From Cotesia glomerata (taxonomy: Eukaryota > Arthropoda > Insecta > Hymenoptera > Braconidae), in assembly GCF_020080835.1 (NCBI RefSeq), contig NC_058159.1, positions 744,001 through 808,000 on the forward strand: 64,000 nucleotides of DNA, read 5' to 3'. Positions 11,893 through 23,174 of this stretch are shown in pieces (positions within the stretch are counted from its first letter, which is position 1; each line of letters starts with the position of its first letter). Below the pieces are notes generated by a model. That model was not told where the DNA came from and did no database searches. It saw nothing but the letters and a program-made list of their open reading frames with translations. Made by a program: the position numbers and the translations under genes.

Positions 11893-12508
11893 GTTGTAAA
11901 ACAGATCAAACGATTCTGTTGAATCAACACACTAAAATGTTAAAGTTTAACATTTCATACAATGACAAAAAATATTTCACTGTAAAGTAAAAAATTCGTT
12001 TGAACCTCTTGAGAAGTTTTCAAAAAGAGTAAGTCAAAAACAATAACGTATAAATAAACATTATTTTAAACGTTTTAATCTTTTAGGGTGAACCGTTATC
12101 AGATTTTTTCCGGAAAAGCTTGAAATAACGATATATGTATTCGAGCTTATTTAAATAAAGGCCGAAAAGTTTTATGTTTTCAACCTTTTTCAAATTTGTT
12201 TATTTAATTAAACGACCCAACTCGTCTATTCAATTTCGGGTTGTGAACGTGTCTTATCAAGAAATAATTTTCTTTCCTTAACTTCGAGAGAAAAAGTCAC
12301 AATGCAATGTGAGTTAAAAAAAAACAGATAATTGGCGATTGATACTTTAGCTTTAGCCTCAGTTTCAACGAACAGTTAATCGAGGGTTATATAAAAATAG
12401 AAAGAGAGAGACAAAGTTGTGGTGTCAGCTCATATATCGAGGGAGTATTATATGTTAGTCTTAAGGGCAATAAATGAGACACTGAAAAAGAATAACGGGG
12501 AAAGTTAC
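11893..12508 (-). other. Interval downstream of candidate exon, probably intron if that exon is real
   Basis: AT-rich sequence. If the minus-strand exon at 12509-12578 is real, this is the start of its first intron, opening GTAACTTTCC at 12508. No downstream exon could be identified between here and position 1. Confidence 0.3.
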
Positions 12509-12578
12509 CTGATTGATGACAGAGGACGGCTATCAGCGGCCAAATGGCCTGTAACCATCTTTGACGGTTCTCCTTCAT
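12509..12578 (-). CDS. Candidate first coding exon encoding a signal peptide
   Basis: On the minus strand an ATG at 12578 with G at -3 (cgtcATGA) opens 23 codons plus one base, then AG|GTAACT, a good splice donor. The peptide has textbook signal-peptide shape: a charged n-region (MKENRQR), a hydrophobic core (WLQAIWPLIAVLC) and a polar tail (HQS). Upstream, about 110 bp (12579-12690) are richer in G+C than the surroundings and read as a 5' leader. A phase-1 intron straight after the signal peptide is typical of secreted and Ig/LRR-type cell-surface proteins, so the protein is probably extracytoplasmic, but no mature domain is visible because later exons were not found. The frame runs past the donor only in AT-rich sequence. 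This is the best coding candidate in the window; the gene identity is unknown. Confidence 0.5.
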
Positions 12579-12695
12579 GACGTGATTTTTCTTTAAAGAA
12601 TTAAGTCACCGCAGCCACACACCACTAATTCTTTTCAACACCCGCTAGTCATTTGCAGACACCATTTTTTTCGGTTACTTTCTTATCGTCGATTA
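12579..12695 (-). promoter_or_regulatory. Probable 5' leader of the signal-peptide exon
   Basis: On the minus strand this stretch contains GTGGTGTGTGGCTGCGGTG and lacks the AT words of the flanking DNA. It runs directly into the ATG at 12578. No TATA box or TCAGT initiator is evident immediately upstream, so the transcription start may lie in a separate, distant exon. Confidence 0.3.
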
Positions 12696-13386
12696 TTGAT
12701 TGTCATATTACTCAGAAGTTCTACAATTTAATACAATTATTATTATTAATATTATTATTGAAACAATTAATAAGCTTAATTTTATAACTACAGACACTAA
12801 TGCCCGTTAAAAAAAAAATTATTAGTGATGTGATGTGATAAAACAAACAGTTGAATAATAAATTGTCTTTAAAGCACTTGACGTTTAATACTAAAGTTGT
12901 AAACAACGTCAACGCGTATAAATACTCACAATAATAGACACCGACACAATCACATGCACGCAACACTCCAGTAATCACAATCTAAGAGGATTATGATTAA
13001 TGTACAATTTTAGATTTAAAAACAACAATAGTTATTTTTCATTTTTTTTTATTTCAACAATCATAACGTTTTATTTTTTTTAATTACTATAATAAATAAT
13101 GAGTGATAAAACTTATTGATTATTTTTCATCCTAATTGCATCCGTTTGAATGAATTTTAATTTATTCACGGCCTCGAATCAAAACTCTCTTGTTACATTA
13201 ATTATCGTGTTATATAATTAAAAATTGATAAATTTTTGTTTTTGCCGCTTAATTAATTTTACATTTCTGGAAAAAAATATGACCCAATTATAACTGCAAC
13301 GATAATTATTATTATTATTATTATTTTTTTTTTATAACTTGTATTAACAAATAGCAAACTTACTAAATAAACAGTTATTATTATTA

Positions 13387-13427
<41 letters not shown>

Positions 13428-13465
13428 GATTAAATATTTAATTAAATAATGATAATTATAATTAT

Positions 13466-13534
<69 letters not shown>

Positions 13535-13560
13535 TAATAATAATAATAATAAAATATTGA
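12696..13560. repeat. AT-rich interval ending in (TTA)n and (AAT)n microsatellites
   Basis: Trinucleotide tracts: TTA repeats at about 13308-13327 and 13378-13423, then AAT/ATA repeats at about 13463-13552. The two blocks are complementary in sense, so they could form an inverted structure around 13430-13460. The minus-strand frame at 12721-12978 is an AT-rich chance frame. Confidence 0.8.
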
Positions 13561-15585
13561 CAGGTTAGCTTATATTAAAAATTTATAGACATATAATGTG
13601 CAGAGATATTTATACGTTCTTAACGATCACGGTCTACTTGACTACTAAAAGGGCTTCCAAGAGTTCTGTATACTACTTATGCCATGTAATTTGCTGATTA
13701 CTTGAGTGCATCTCAATTTCAAGTTGACTTTATATAATAATAATTGCATCGCAGTATAGTCGAGTGTTGCGCTCATCATTATTTATTAATTTTGAGTAAC
13801 TAATAGCTAATTAGTTTAGTTATCGCAATAATGCTTGATACTATGGTAATGAAAATGGTGTTATGCTATACTTACTAATATACGCGAGATTGAACTACGC
13901 GATGCATATTTTAACGCATGTATTGTAGGATTGTAGGATTGTGTAATATATATATTACAGCGTATACTGCTGATATCATTTGATAAGTCTATTTGTTAAT
14001 TATAACTCAACCTTAAATAATTTTATTTTTAAAAATTAACCATTTTTTTCAATTTCTATCCATTTTAAAATGATTAAAGTCTTCAGAGAAAATTATACTT
14101 TATTTTTGACTAATTTTAGATTTTAAAATTGTAAAAGTTATATCTGCAACTTAAATTACCAGTCTTGAATAAACAAAAGTATTTAAAAGAATTAAAAAAA
14201 ATTGACCTCAAAGAGTACTCTGCATCGGTATATAGATGTAAAACGTTCATTGGGGTCCATTCTTTTGAATTCTGTTGTTTAATCACGAAGGTGAGCTTTC
14301 ATATTCTTCGCGGAAAAGTAAAACAAGAATCACTGCAGTTAAACATAGCAGACGCGGCGCTTTGATCGCGGAAAAAGTGTGAATTGTTGTCATAGTTTTA
14401 AATTATTGTCACGGTTGAAACGTTCATTTTTACAGAACTTTATAAGAGTAGTTTATTAAAAAAAAATTTTTATTTTTTTCCATAACTTTTCCGCTAAAAA
14501 TATTTAGTTTTTCATTTTACTTCAGAATTTCCACTTTTTATCTTTTGAGTCAAGTTATTTTTAACTTTTAAAAAATAGAACGTATTTTTAGTAAATTCCA
14601 ACAGTATAAAAATTTCAAAATAAAAAAATTTTTTTTCGAAATTTTCTTCCAAAAATTAAAAATTCAACTTTATAAAATTAATTATATCAACTTTAAGATA
14701 CTCGACTTTTTTCAAACTTTTATACATTTTTTTTCAACTACCCTTAGGGAACATTAGCTCTTCATTGTCGAGTTTATTAATTTTCTTTTTTAAAAAAAAT
14801 TTTTTACCCGAAAAATAAATTTTTTAAACCATTATTTCTCTTAAAATCATTAATTCCAAGTAATCCAATCCATCGAAACTCTATCCCATAATTTATAACG
14901 CTGTATTTATTTACTTTTATATTCATTATTTATCTGGCTTGCCAATAAAAAAAAAAAATCCATTAATTAAAAAAAGAAAAATAACTCCGTTATAGATTCA
15001 ATTTCTACATGACCTCTCATTGTTTTCGGACAATTTGATATGTCTGACCTAGTTAAAAAATTTTTTCCTTCCATAGTTTTTATTTAAATTTCCATCCAAT
15101 TTTTTTCCAGAAAAATAACAATACAAAAAACATCCCTACTAAGTAAAAACCGGCAATTAGTTTCTAAAATCCATCCCGCGTAATCCTTGTTAATGATTAA
15201 GCTTAAAAAAAAAGAATTTCCCTTTTCCTATTCCATTGTTATTTTTTTCAATCGAAAACCAAATATATTCCTTCCTACACAGTGTAATACAGAAAAAAGC
15301 GTATCCGCAAATAAAATACGAACAAATGAATTAGAGATATTGTGATGGGATGGTTGACTCAATAACGAACACGAAAAACACCCGATCGGTAAGACTGGAA
15401 AAAACTGTATTTTATCGAATTTATAGAACGCGATATTGCGATATTGCGGAGGTTGTCATTCCGTAAGAGAAATACGATACCATTATATCGACCAAGTACT
15501 TGATTCAATAAATGTTTCCGACTAAAACTATCTTTAAACATTTATTCATCATATTTATATTTACTTTTTCATTTTATAAATATTA
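13561..15585. other. AT-rich interval; weak splice-donor candidate
   Basis: At 14165-14289 a frame ending CACGAAG|GTGAGC has a good donor but no convincing acceptor, and the peptide (MNKQKYLKELKKIDLKEYSA at its start) is lysine-rich in the way AT-rich chance frames are. 14460-15300 is dominated by A/T homopolymer runs. 15340-15540 is slightly GC-richer (GCGATATTGCGATATTGCGG) but shows no gene. Confidence 0.3.
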
Positions 15586-15856
15586 AACTGATAGAAGGAT
15601 TTATTTGTATTAAAAAATATTTGTTAATAGTTAACAAATCATTTATTAGAAACCACTTTTTGTTATTAAATAAATATTTCTTAGTATTTAAAATTATTTG
15701 TTTGTATTTAATAAATCTGATATTCATTTATTAAATATTAATAAATTTTTTTAAATACTAAGAAATATTTTTTAAGGACTAAAAAGTCGTCTCTCATAAA
15801 TGATTTGTTAAATATTAATAAATATTTTTATTTGTTAAATATTAATAAATATTCAC
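15586..15856. mobile_element. MITE family L remnant
   Basis: Starts ACTGATAGAAGGATTTATT and continues with TTAACAAATCATTTATTAG and AAATATTTCTTAGTATTTAA words shared with 32673-32886 and 57520-57873. The right terminal repeat is missing, so the copy is truncated near the CTCGCGG sequence at 15861. Confidence 0.65.
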
Positions 15857-16103
15857 ATTGCTCGCGGCAATTTTTTTTTTCGCGTAAAAAATTAGTAAAT
15901 TGATTTACATTTTATGTAAAAATAAAATTCGTAATCCTTAAATTTTTATGACCCATAAACAGAAGCATGTTTTCCATGGATTAATATTTTTTTTTTCTTT
16001 GTTAATGAGTTTATATAAATTCACAAAATATTCACTCCACTTCCATTAATATTAAAGTATGATCTCGTAGCAAAAACATAAGATCAGAGTCACAATTAAA
16101 TTG

Positions 16104-16310
16104 TTAACATTGAAAAAAAAAAAATTTAGTAAACTTTACACAGACTGAATACGCGTGATAAGACAGTTCCGCGTAACGGTTTGTTCGCGACTGAGCGCTT
16201 ACGGGCCAACCCCAGCGAGTTTCCCGGGACCGCCACCAGAGTGTTATCACCCTGACTCGTACGTTACCCCACTTCAGTTCCACCCCGTTCAGTGGGGAAA
16301 AAAAACACAA
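16104..16310 (-). promoter_or_regulatory. GC-rich island, possible promoter and 5' untranslated exon
   Basis: About 160 bp of markedly higher GC in AT-rich surroundings, with several CpGs (TTACGCGGAACTG, CACGCGTATTC). On the minus strand it carries GCGCTCAGTCGCGAAC (initiator core TCAGT at 16194-16190) and a second TCAGT at 16148-16144, then CTGT|GTAAAG, a usable donor at 16140/16139. That arrangement could be an untranslated first exon of a minus-strand gene, conceivably the one with the signal-peptide exon 3.6 kb downstream. A minus-strand open frame spans it but has no recognisable domain. It could instead be an isolated repeat fragment. Confidence 0.3.
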
Positions 16311-16790
16311 TAAAAATAAAATAGAATGGAATAAAATGATAAAAAAACAGAGCAGAGGAAAAAAGACTGCCGTAGTCGTGCAATACCTATTTTAATGTGT
16401 CTATGTCTTTCTCTGTATATTTTAAACAAAGTGACTTAGACTTTTGGCAGGATAATCTTTTTACATCGTACTCTGCTACATTATTATAACATTTATTGTC
16501 CAATGAGGATCATTTTTCACAAGTTTATAGATTTGCGCAAGGTTCAATGATCGGTTTTTTATTTTTTTTAAATAATGGTTAATTATTATGAATATTCATA
16601 AAGTTAAGAGGATTTTCTCCACCGAGGCGGTGAAAAAACATATATTTTATTGACTATTGACTTTTTTTTTAATAAAAAAAAACAGATATACTCTTTTTTT
16701 GTTTGGTATTAGTTATAAATTTTTATTCTCAAAACTAGGAATGTGTAAAGGGAGTGCATTTTTGTAGCCTCCAATGCGCGACCTTTTTAG
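16311..16790. other. AT-rich interval without recognised features
   Basis: AT-rich, with a short purine-rich start after the GC island and a small inverted phrase CTCCACCGAGGCGGTG at 16617-16632. Nothing else that I can support. Confidence 0.35.
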
Positions 16791-16792
16791 TA

Positions 16793-17031
16793 CACTGATA
16801 AAAAAATTGACTTGACTCAAGACCCGAACTCTTGAACCAAGAATACCATTTTGAAGAAAATGATTTTCTTGAGTCAAGAGAATAAATTCTTGACTCAAGA
16901 AAATTTTCTTAGACCAAGAATAATTTCTTAGCTCAAGAATTTATTCTCTTGACTCAAGAAAATCATTTTCTTCAAAATGGTAATCTTGGTTCAAGAGTTC
17001 GGGTCTTGAGTCAAGTCAATTTTTATCAGTG
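16793..17031. mobile_element. Near-perfect palindromic MITE family F, copy F1
   Basis: 239 bp, ends CACTGATAAAAAAATTGAC and GTCAATTTTTATCAGTG, flanked by TA (16791-16792 and 17032-17033). The two halves are almost exact reverse complements, and the interior is repeated TTCTTGACTCAAGAA-type words. TA target implies Tc1/mariner-type mobilisation. Short frames on both strands (16713-16898, 16949-17170) are by-products of the palindrome, not genes. Confidence 0.9.
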
Positions 17032-17280
17032 TAGATTTCATAGAAATATAACTATTGCATTGGTTCTCATGACGGAACTTTTGAAAAATTTTGCTATATT
17101 TCGACTCAACTCGTCAAGCGGATTCAAAAAATGCATATGGTTCAATAGTTTATATATATATACGATATAATCGGCATTGTCTCTTCTCTAACTTCCGTAA
17201 TTCTATACGGATCTCAATAAAACGTAACATACTTATTCTTAGGACGATTTCCGAGGTTAAGTTCTAAAATGAGCCGAATC

Positions 17281-17612
17281 TGTCGATTAGTTTAGAAATG
17301 AGAGCAATTCAAAAATTTTCACTTTTACCTTATTTCCGTGCAATAACAATGGAACGCCACATCCTATCAGATTTCTGTAAATTGCATTAGAAAGCTTATT
17401 TAATAAGCTTCAATTTGTGTACTTATTTATTTCTCCAAATTAAATAGTTTAGGAATAATAGCAATTCAAAAATTTTCAAAAATCGCAAAAATTTTCACTT
17501 TCACCGTATTTTCGTGCAATTACAATTGAACGCGATATCTTATCAAAGTTCTATAAATGGCATCTGAAAGCTTATTAAATAAGCTTTAATTAGTGTACCT
17601 CATTATCAGTCT
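17281..17612 (+). repeat. Two-unit direct repeat of ~165 bp
   Basis: Units at about 17281-17440 and 17450-17612 share AGCAATTCAAAAATTTTCA, CGTGCAAT(A/T)ACAAT and an AAGCTTATTTAATAAGCTT hairpin, with clear divergence between them. No termini or target duplication are visible, so the repeat's nature is unknown. Confidence 0.6.
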
Positions 17613-19259
17613 AGGCCAAAAATCACCTGCTTTCTCAGACAGATTTAATGAAATTTTACTTTTGCATTCGTTTTGACGTCTTTGTTGTTTAATCAAACAG
17701 AAATTTATTTTTTTTTTTCGTACGCAACCCTAGTAGTATTTTTATTATTCACCATGAAATCTACTTCTATTTCGGCTGCCGAATGGCCTTTTTTTAGTTG
17801 AATTGAACGAAATTTTAGATGTGAAAAAAAAGTTTTTCAACTAACAACGGTGTACTAATAATATGTAAAAGGGTTTTTTTTTTAAGGATAATTTTGTGGA
17901 GATTGATTATTTACACACAAATCGGATGGTAAATAATGCTATAATAATGCGGTAATTGAAATATGGAGAAAATTATTTTGTATTTTGCTATTTGGTCAAT
18001 AAAAAAAATAAAAATTTCTTATTCACCCGAAACTTTAAGTGAAAAATCTGAAGATCTAAATAATAATTTATAGTTATTTTAATTTGATAGTTTGTACTTG
18101 ACACTGAACTGTTATTAAAGTCTTAGTTTTTTAGTATTTGAGTTTTAACACCTACCACTTGAAGACTACATTAAATATTTTATTGCAGAAATTTTAAAGG
18201 AAGTGTTTAAAGTTTTAAGGGCGTTTTGTATTGTCAATTACTAATACTATGATTTTTAAATTTCCGCTCAGAAAATTGAATATTTTTACGTTTACGTAAA
18301 TTTTTTATAATTCTCCTAATTCTCTATGAAAACTATTTTATGAAATGGCGTTAATTTATGTCTATAATTGCTCAAATTTTCATCATAAAAATTTGTTACT
18401 TTTTTCTTTTGTTATTTTTATTTTTTATGTTTACCTACTCGACTAAAATGATTTAAGAATAATTACTTTGTAAAGATTATTAACCCTGTTAATGGCTACG
18501 GCTGTTGAGTTTGGTTGTAAATAAATAATCTAAATAGATTTTGAATTCAAACTTTTCGCAAATTTGAATCAAATAATTCAAAAATTCACAAAATTATGTT
18601 TTTTTTCAAAATTTACCGGACAAGTTGTAAAATTTAGTTGATAATTTGAATCAGCGAATTTTTTTCCAAACCAATTTTAAAAACCCTTATCAATTGATGA
18701 GCTATCGTTATGGATATCCAAATGTCATACCTTGAGCAATGATATAGACTTAACACTAAACATGCTTTGATTGACCGATATTATGCTATAGGGATATTCT
18801 GTGGAGGGTTCGAAGGCAGTCGACCATATTAATAGCCAGTTTCATCCCTGACAGCACAACACAAAATACTATTTCTATAAAAAAACCCTTATCAATTACG
18901 TTACAATACAATAACGTAATTTTTTATAAAGCGGCTGAAATTTAAATGTACAACTCTGCTTTATTTTCTTGATTAACAAACATGTAAAATAAATTTGTTG
19001 TTTAACAGATCCAATTGTCTTCATTAAATTTATATACTTGCTATTTGCGGTAATTTAATTAAATAAAATAAATAATCAATAGTATCAAATTACATTTTAT
19101 TTGCGTGGTTTCGGGACTTTTGTACATCATTAAAATAAATTATAAATTTTTCAATCTATTTTAAATTTTGACTATCGTAATTATGAATTTGAAAAAAATA
19201 AATTACACGTTAGGCTTTAAAGAATTTTCAGTGATTTTACTATAATTTCACAGCCCATG
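17613..19259. other. AT-rich interval; small GC-richer patch
   Basis: 18690-18850 is less AT-rich (GGGTTCGAAGGCAGTCGACC) and unique. The phrase AACCCTTATCAATT occurs twice (18683 and 18886). No exon or element ends recognised. Confidence 0.35.
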
Positions 19260-19612
19260 CACTGGAAAAAAAATTAATTTGAATCTAGAGAAAAATTCTT
19301 GAAACAAGAAAATAATTTTGAAGAGTTCCATTGTCTTAAATCAAGAGGAAAAATTCTTGAATCAAGTAAAATTTCCTTGAATTAAGAAAAATTTATAGTT
19401 CAATAATATTTCTACTCAAATCAAGAAGATTAAGTTCTTCAAAATTATATACTTGATAATTCAAGATTTTTTTTTGCGCAGATAGGAAATTTATGTTGAC
19501 TCAAGAGATATTTTCTTGATCTAAGAATTTATTTTGGAAGAAAAATGATTATTTTGCTTCAAGAATTTCTTGTCTTGGTTTAGATTTTCTTGGCTTAAGA
19601 AATGTATGTCTC
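19260..19612. mobile_element. Degenerate MITE F/G-type copies
   Basis: Starts ACTGGAAAAAAAATTAATTTG and is filled with TTCTTGAATCAAG and CTTGATTCAAGA words like family F, followed from about 19490 by a second stretch of the same words (GACTCAAGAGATATTTTCTTG). Both are strongly diverged, so they are older than F1 and F2. Confidence 0.55.
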
Positions 19613-20000
19613 CGTTGGATAAGTCTTGTATCTTTACTCAAAACTATATTATCTTCAATCGATACATTTAAGTTTTTTAACCAAAATAACGTTATCGTTT
19701 AAAAAAGTTTAAATTTTTGGTTTAAATAATAATTTCTTTATTCAAGATTTTATTGAAGTAAATAAAGAAATTTTTTATAGATTATCGATTTAACATAATT
19801 GTGAAAATATAGTAATATTATAATGAAATATAATTTAATATATTTTTAGTAAATTAAGCCATGAATCCCGATCCGAAAATTCTTTGAAGAATTACTAAAT
19901 TTTTATTATTACTTCTTCACCATAATAATTTTATCGGTATGAGGTCTCATACCATCAGAGAAAATTCAGGTGGAATTTAACAATTAAAATTCAAAGAAAG

Positions 20001-20150
20001 ATTTATTTACTCAGTGAAACTTTTTTCGGTAACCGAAAAAAATAACTCGGAAAATGCTCAGACGAGGAATCGAGTTATTCCGAGTTTTTCGGAGTTATTT
20101 CCGAGTTATTTTTTTCAGTTACCGAAAAAAGTGTCACTGAGTAAATAAAT
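20001..20150. repeat. 150-bp palindrome inside element Q
   Basis: ATTTATTTACTCAGTGAAAC at the left faces GTGTCACTGAGTAAATAAAT at the right. Between them CTTTTTTCGGTAACCGAAAAA and ATAACTCGG/CCGAGTTAT words repeat on both strands. Each arm also contains its own smaller palindrome TTCGGTAACCGAA. Likely a MITE of its own or a hairpin module of Q. Confidence 0.75.
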
Positions 20151-20160
20151 CCGAACAAAA

Positions 20161-20570
20161 ACAGTTTCACTGTAAAAAAATCGCGCCAAGTCCACGTTCA
20201 TAAGACTATTAAGAAAAAAAAATTTGTTTTTTTCTTTACAAAAATATATAAAATAAAAAATTAAAAATCAAGTAACCGATATGATTGTTCATGATTTTCG
20301 GAAATTAAAAAATTTTGTTACAAATTTAAAAATTAAAAAGTTTGGAACGTATTTGGTGTGCGCGGTTGCAAAATTTAAAAAATTGAAATACACAATGACG
20401 CACACCAAGTATGTTCCAAAATTTTTTCTTAATTTTAAATTTATAACAAAGGCCTAATTTCGAAATCAAGCAATCATATCGGTTACAATTTTTAATATTT
20501 TGTAAAAAACAAATTTTTTAATAGTCTTATGAACGTGTGACTTGGCGCGATTTATTCAGTGAAACTGTTT
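20161..20570. mobile_element. Inverted-repeat element nested in Q
   Basis: ACAGTTTCACTG followed by TCGCGCCAAGTCCACGTTCA at the left faces GAACGTGTGACTTGGCGCGA and CAGTGAAACTGT at the right. The AT-rich centre is also partly mirrored (AACCGATATGATTG versus CAATCATATCGGTT). No target duplication could be fixed because the edges merge into CAGTGAAAC sequence also present in the neighbouring palindrome. Confidence 0.65.
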
Positions 20571-21276
20571 ATTTTTGTAATTATAATAAAAATTTACAAT
20601 TGGTACCAACTTAATTAAATCTTGCGTTGGTTGCATTTTTTATAGCAAACTATCCCCTTGAAACTACAGTTTATGTAAAAATAATTCCAGTGCACCCTGG
20701 CGGGTGTAGATGCAAGCTGTGAAATATCTATTTTTAACTGTAGTTTCCCATCTAATGAAGGATTACTATGCATTCTCGAATTATTTAGTCTGTGGCAGAT
20801 CACTTTGCCCATCGAAAAAAAAGTCAGGATCGAAATTTTTGCGTTGCTATAGTTTGTGCTGATTAAATTTTATAATTTCAATTAGATTAATTGTTATAAG
20901 TGAATATAATTAATTAATAACAGTCAAATAAAGTATGAATTACTGTTACAATATACAATTTAGGAAAAAAAAGTACCGTAGAATTAAATAAAATTTTGCA
21001 ACCTCAAAATACCGTTCTGCTTACAGTAAATACAGTCGGTAGTCTGGCGCTCCATTTACAGCAGATTTGAACGGAACTTGGCGCCAGATTCTACCGAATC
21101 TGTGGATCTTTCTTTGAATTTTAATTGTTAAATTTCACCTAAATTTTCTCTGATGGTATGAGACCTCATACCGATAAAATTATTATGGTGAAGAAGTAAT
21201 AATAAAAATTTAGTAATTCTTCAAAGAATTTTCGGATCGGGATTCATGGCTTAATTTACTAAAAATATATTAATTT

Positions 21277-22120
21277 AAAAACTACCGATCTTCACATCAT
21301 TCATTAATTTAACTTATTAAGAAATATAATTTATTATAATTAAATATTATCACAAAAATTTATAGAAATTCACATAATAAATTAATGACTCAAAAAAAAA
21401 AACCATTCTTAAGGTTGCGGGGACAGTACCCCGTAAGTCATAATAGAATCTAAATTTTTTTTTCATTAAAATTAAAAATTTGAATACGAAAATTCATTAC
21501 AATAATTAAACCGTTATCTAATATTATGATTAATTAAAATAATTTAGTAATTTAATTAACAAAAACAATAAATAGTCAACGTTTGAGTCAAGTATTTTTT
21601 CACAAAATGTGGACCTGGCAACACTGCGCTTAACAGCTGTTTATATTTATTCCACCGTGTAGTGTTAAGTTAAAAAACATAACCCGCAAAAATACATAGG
21701 AATTATTAAAATTCAAAATTCGCGCGTTATATTCTGTGCAACGTTGCCACACTGCGCTGAATCACGTGGTTTATTTATTTTTAAATATGTCGGACTGAAA
21801 TTTTCGTGAATTTCTCATCTTTTGCATTAAAATATCTTTAAAAGCCTTTGTCAGAAAATTTTCATTTTATTTTCGACGTATTCTACGAAAGTTGATTGAC
21901 TGGAAAAGAAGTTTTTTGTTTTTTAATCTTCCTATGAGGTAGTTACATAAATCGATATATGTGCAATCCGCCAATAGTCTCTATAGGCTACATGTTAAAT
22001 TTCAATTTTTTAATAATTTATTAAATGATAACCCTTAGTCAGATCTATTCCAAAAAATTAATTTAGACGTATGAAATAGTAATTCATAACATATCAAAAA
22101 ATTAGCTTTTGATCTTTACA
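21277..22120. other. AT-rich interval with a possible degraded repeat
   Basis: 21600-21790 has two TGGCAACACTGCGCT/CGTTGCCACACTGCGCT phrases about 130 bp apart. Similar CAACGTTGCCAAAT and TTTGGCAACGC phrases lie at 43270-43600, so a dispersed repeat is possible. 21410-21445 contains GCGGGGACAGTACCCCG, a short hairpin. Confidence 0.35.
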
Positions 22121-22340
22121 AGTGCATTAGTGTCCGAACAACCTTAATACAAGTCGGTAATATCTTGAATCATGTTATCGCCTATCTTGAACCAAGAGAT
22201 AAAAATTCTTGAATGAAATCTATCAATATCTAGTCTTAAGAGTTTATTTCTTGAATTAAGACAGCTAGAAATTTTGAAAGAAAAATCAACTTTTGAAGAA
22301 AAAATGTTTGTTGAATCAAAATTATTTTTCTATCAGTGTT
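22121..22340. mobile_element. Degenerate MITE family F copy
   Basis: Contains TTGAACCAAGAGATAAAAATTCTTGA and TTCTTGAATTAAGA words (in two adjoining pieces) and ends TTTTTCTATCAGTG at about 22338, the F terminus. The left end is eroded. Confidence 0.5.
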
Positions 22341-23003
22341 TGTAAATCTAAAGAGTAAATTAAAATGCAACTCAAGACCGGAATCGCCGTAAATTTGAAT
22401 TGTTTATTTCTGCGGTAATAATTCTTAAAAAATAAACAAGTATTTGAAAGAAATAAAAAAATTTAGGAATTGTAACTTTTGAAACTAAGTTATTTATTCT
22501 TCAGTAGAACTAGAGAGTATATAAATGCATAGAATATACGTTAAACTGTTACCTCAGTTAAAAACGATAAATCACGGTTCTTCGATCTCAATAGAGAAAC
22601 AAGACATGTGCATTAAACCAACTACACGGCTCCCTCGTAAAAATGTCATAATATATTTTGATATTCAGATAATTTTTATTGTGGATATATATTTACAAAA
22701 CCAAAGGTTACACACAATATTTTATTTATGCATTATTTTTCAGTCTAACGAGTACACATACATATACAATATATAATAACAGCCGTGTGTATAAATATCT
22801 GTACATACATATCACACGTGAGTGACATTAAGTCGATTTGTTGGAAAAAATGGAATAGCAAGTTTATAAAAAATTTAGCAACTTCTTATCAACCCGCTGA
22901 TGTGATGCAAATGTTAGTGGGGATTGTAAGAAAAAAGTTTATCATGGATTACCTTGTAACACCACGTACTAATTTAGTAAAGTTTAGTTAAATGATTACG
23001 TAA
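22341..23003. other. AT-rich interval with two weak frames
   Basis: Plus-strand frames at 22525-22776 and 22785-22991 are open but the first is AT-driven. The second contains ATSYQPADVMQMLVGIVRKK, which is more protein-like, and lies just upstream of the frame at 23004. Neither has clear splice sites. Confidence 0.3.
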
Positions 23004-23174
23004 GTACTTCCCAAACTTGTCTTACACATCTCGATCTCCTATCCAGCCAAAGGAACTCTACCGTTAAATCATAACTATGATCTATTCAAAGTAGCGCAAG
23101 AAATGAAGACAAATGTTCAACCACCAAGCAGTTTTGTGCTTTCAAGAGGAAGCGGTGATAGTTCTTGTCTGTGA
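23004..23174 (+). CDS. Open frame of protein-like composition, no start codon, product unknown
   Basis: Between a TAA at 23001 and a TGA at 23172 lie 56 open codons without an initial Met. The translation is far less AT-driven than other frames here, with PAKGTLPLNHNYDLFKVAQE in the middle and SSFVLSRGSGDSSCL at the end. This could be the 3' exon of a small gene or a fragment of a decayed one; no clean polypyrimidine-AG acceptor is visible at its start. I do not recognise the family. A chance frame cannot be excluded. Confidence 0.22.
   Translation, partial: VLPKLVLHISISYPAKGTLPLNHNYDLFKVAQEMKTNVQPPSSFVLSRGSGDSSCL

Larger units (their letters stand above)
19838..21276. mobile_element. Element Q with ~170-bp terminal inverted repeats
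   Basis: Left arm 19838-19998 and right arm 21110-21276 are nearly exact reverse complements, including GCCATGAATCCCGATCC at 19858 and GGATCGGGATTCATGGC near 21235-21251. TTAA sits at both outer borders (TTTAATATAT, ATATATTAATTT), which would suit a TTAA-using transposase but is weak evidence in AT-rich DNA. The interior holds two separate inserted palindromes (20001-20150 and 20161-20570) and a shorter inverted pair (CGGTAGTCTGGCGC near 21029 versus GGCGCCAGATTCTACCG near 21080). No transposase. Confidence 0.7.

Noticed and set aside
16713..17170. Near-identical frames on opposite strands reading LLTQENHFLQNG and similar
   Set aside because: They are the two halves of the palindromic MITE F1 read from each end.
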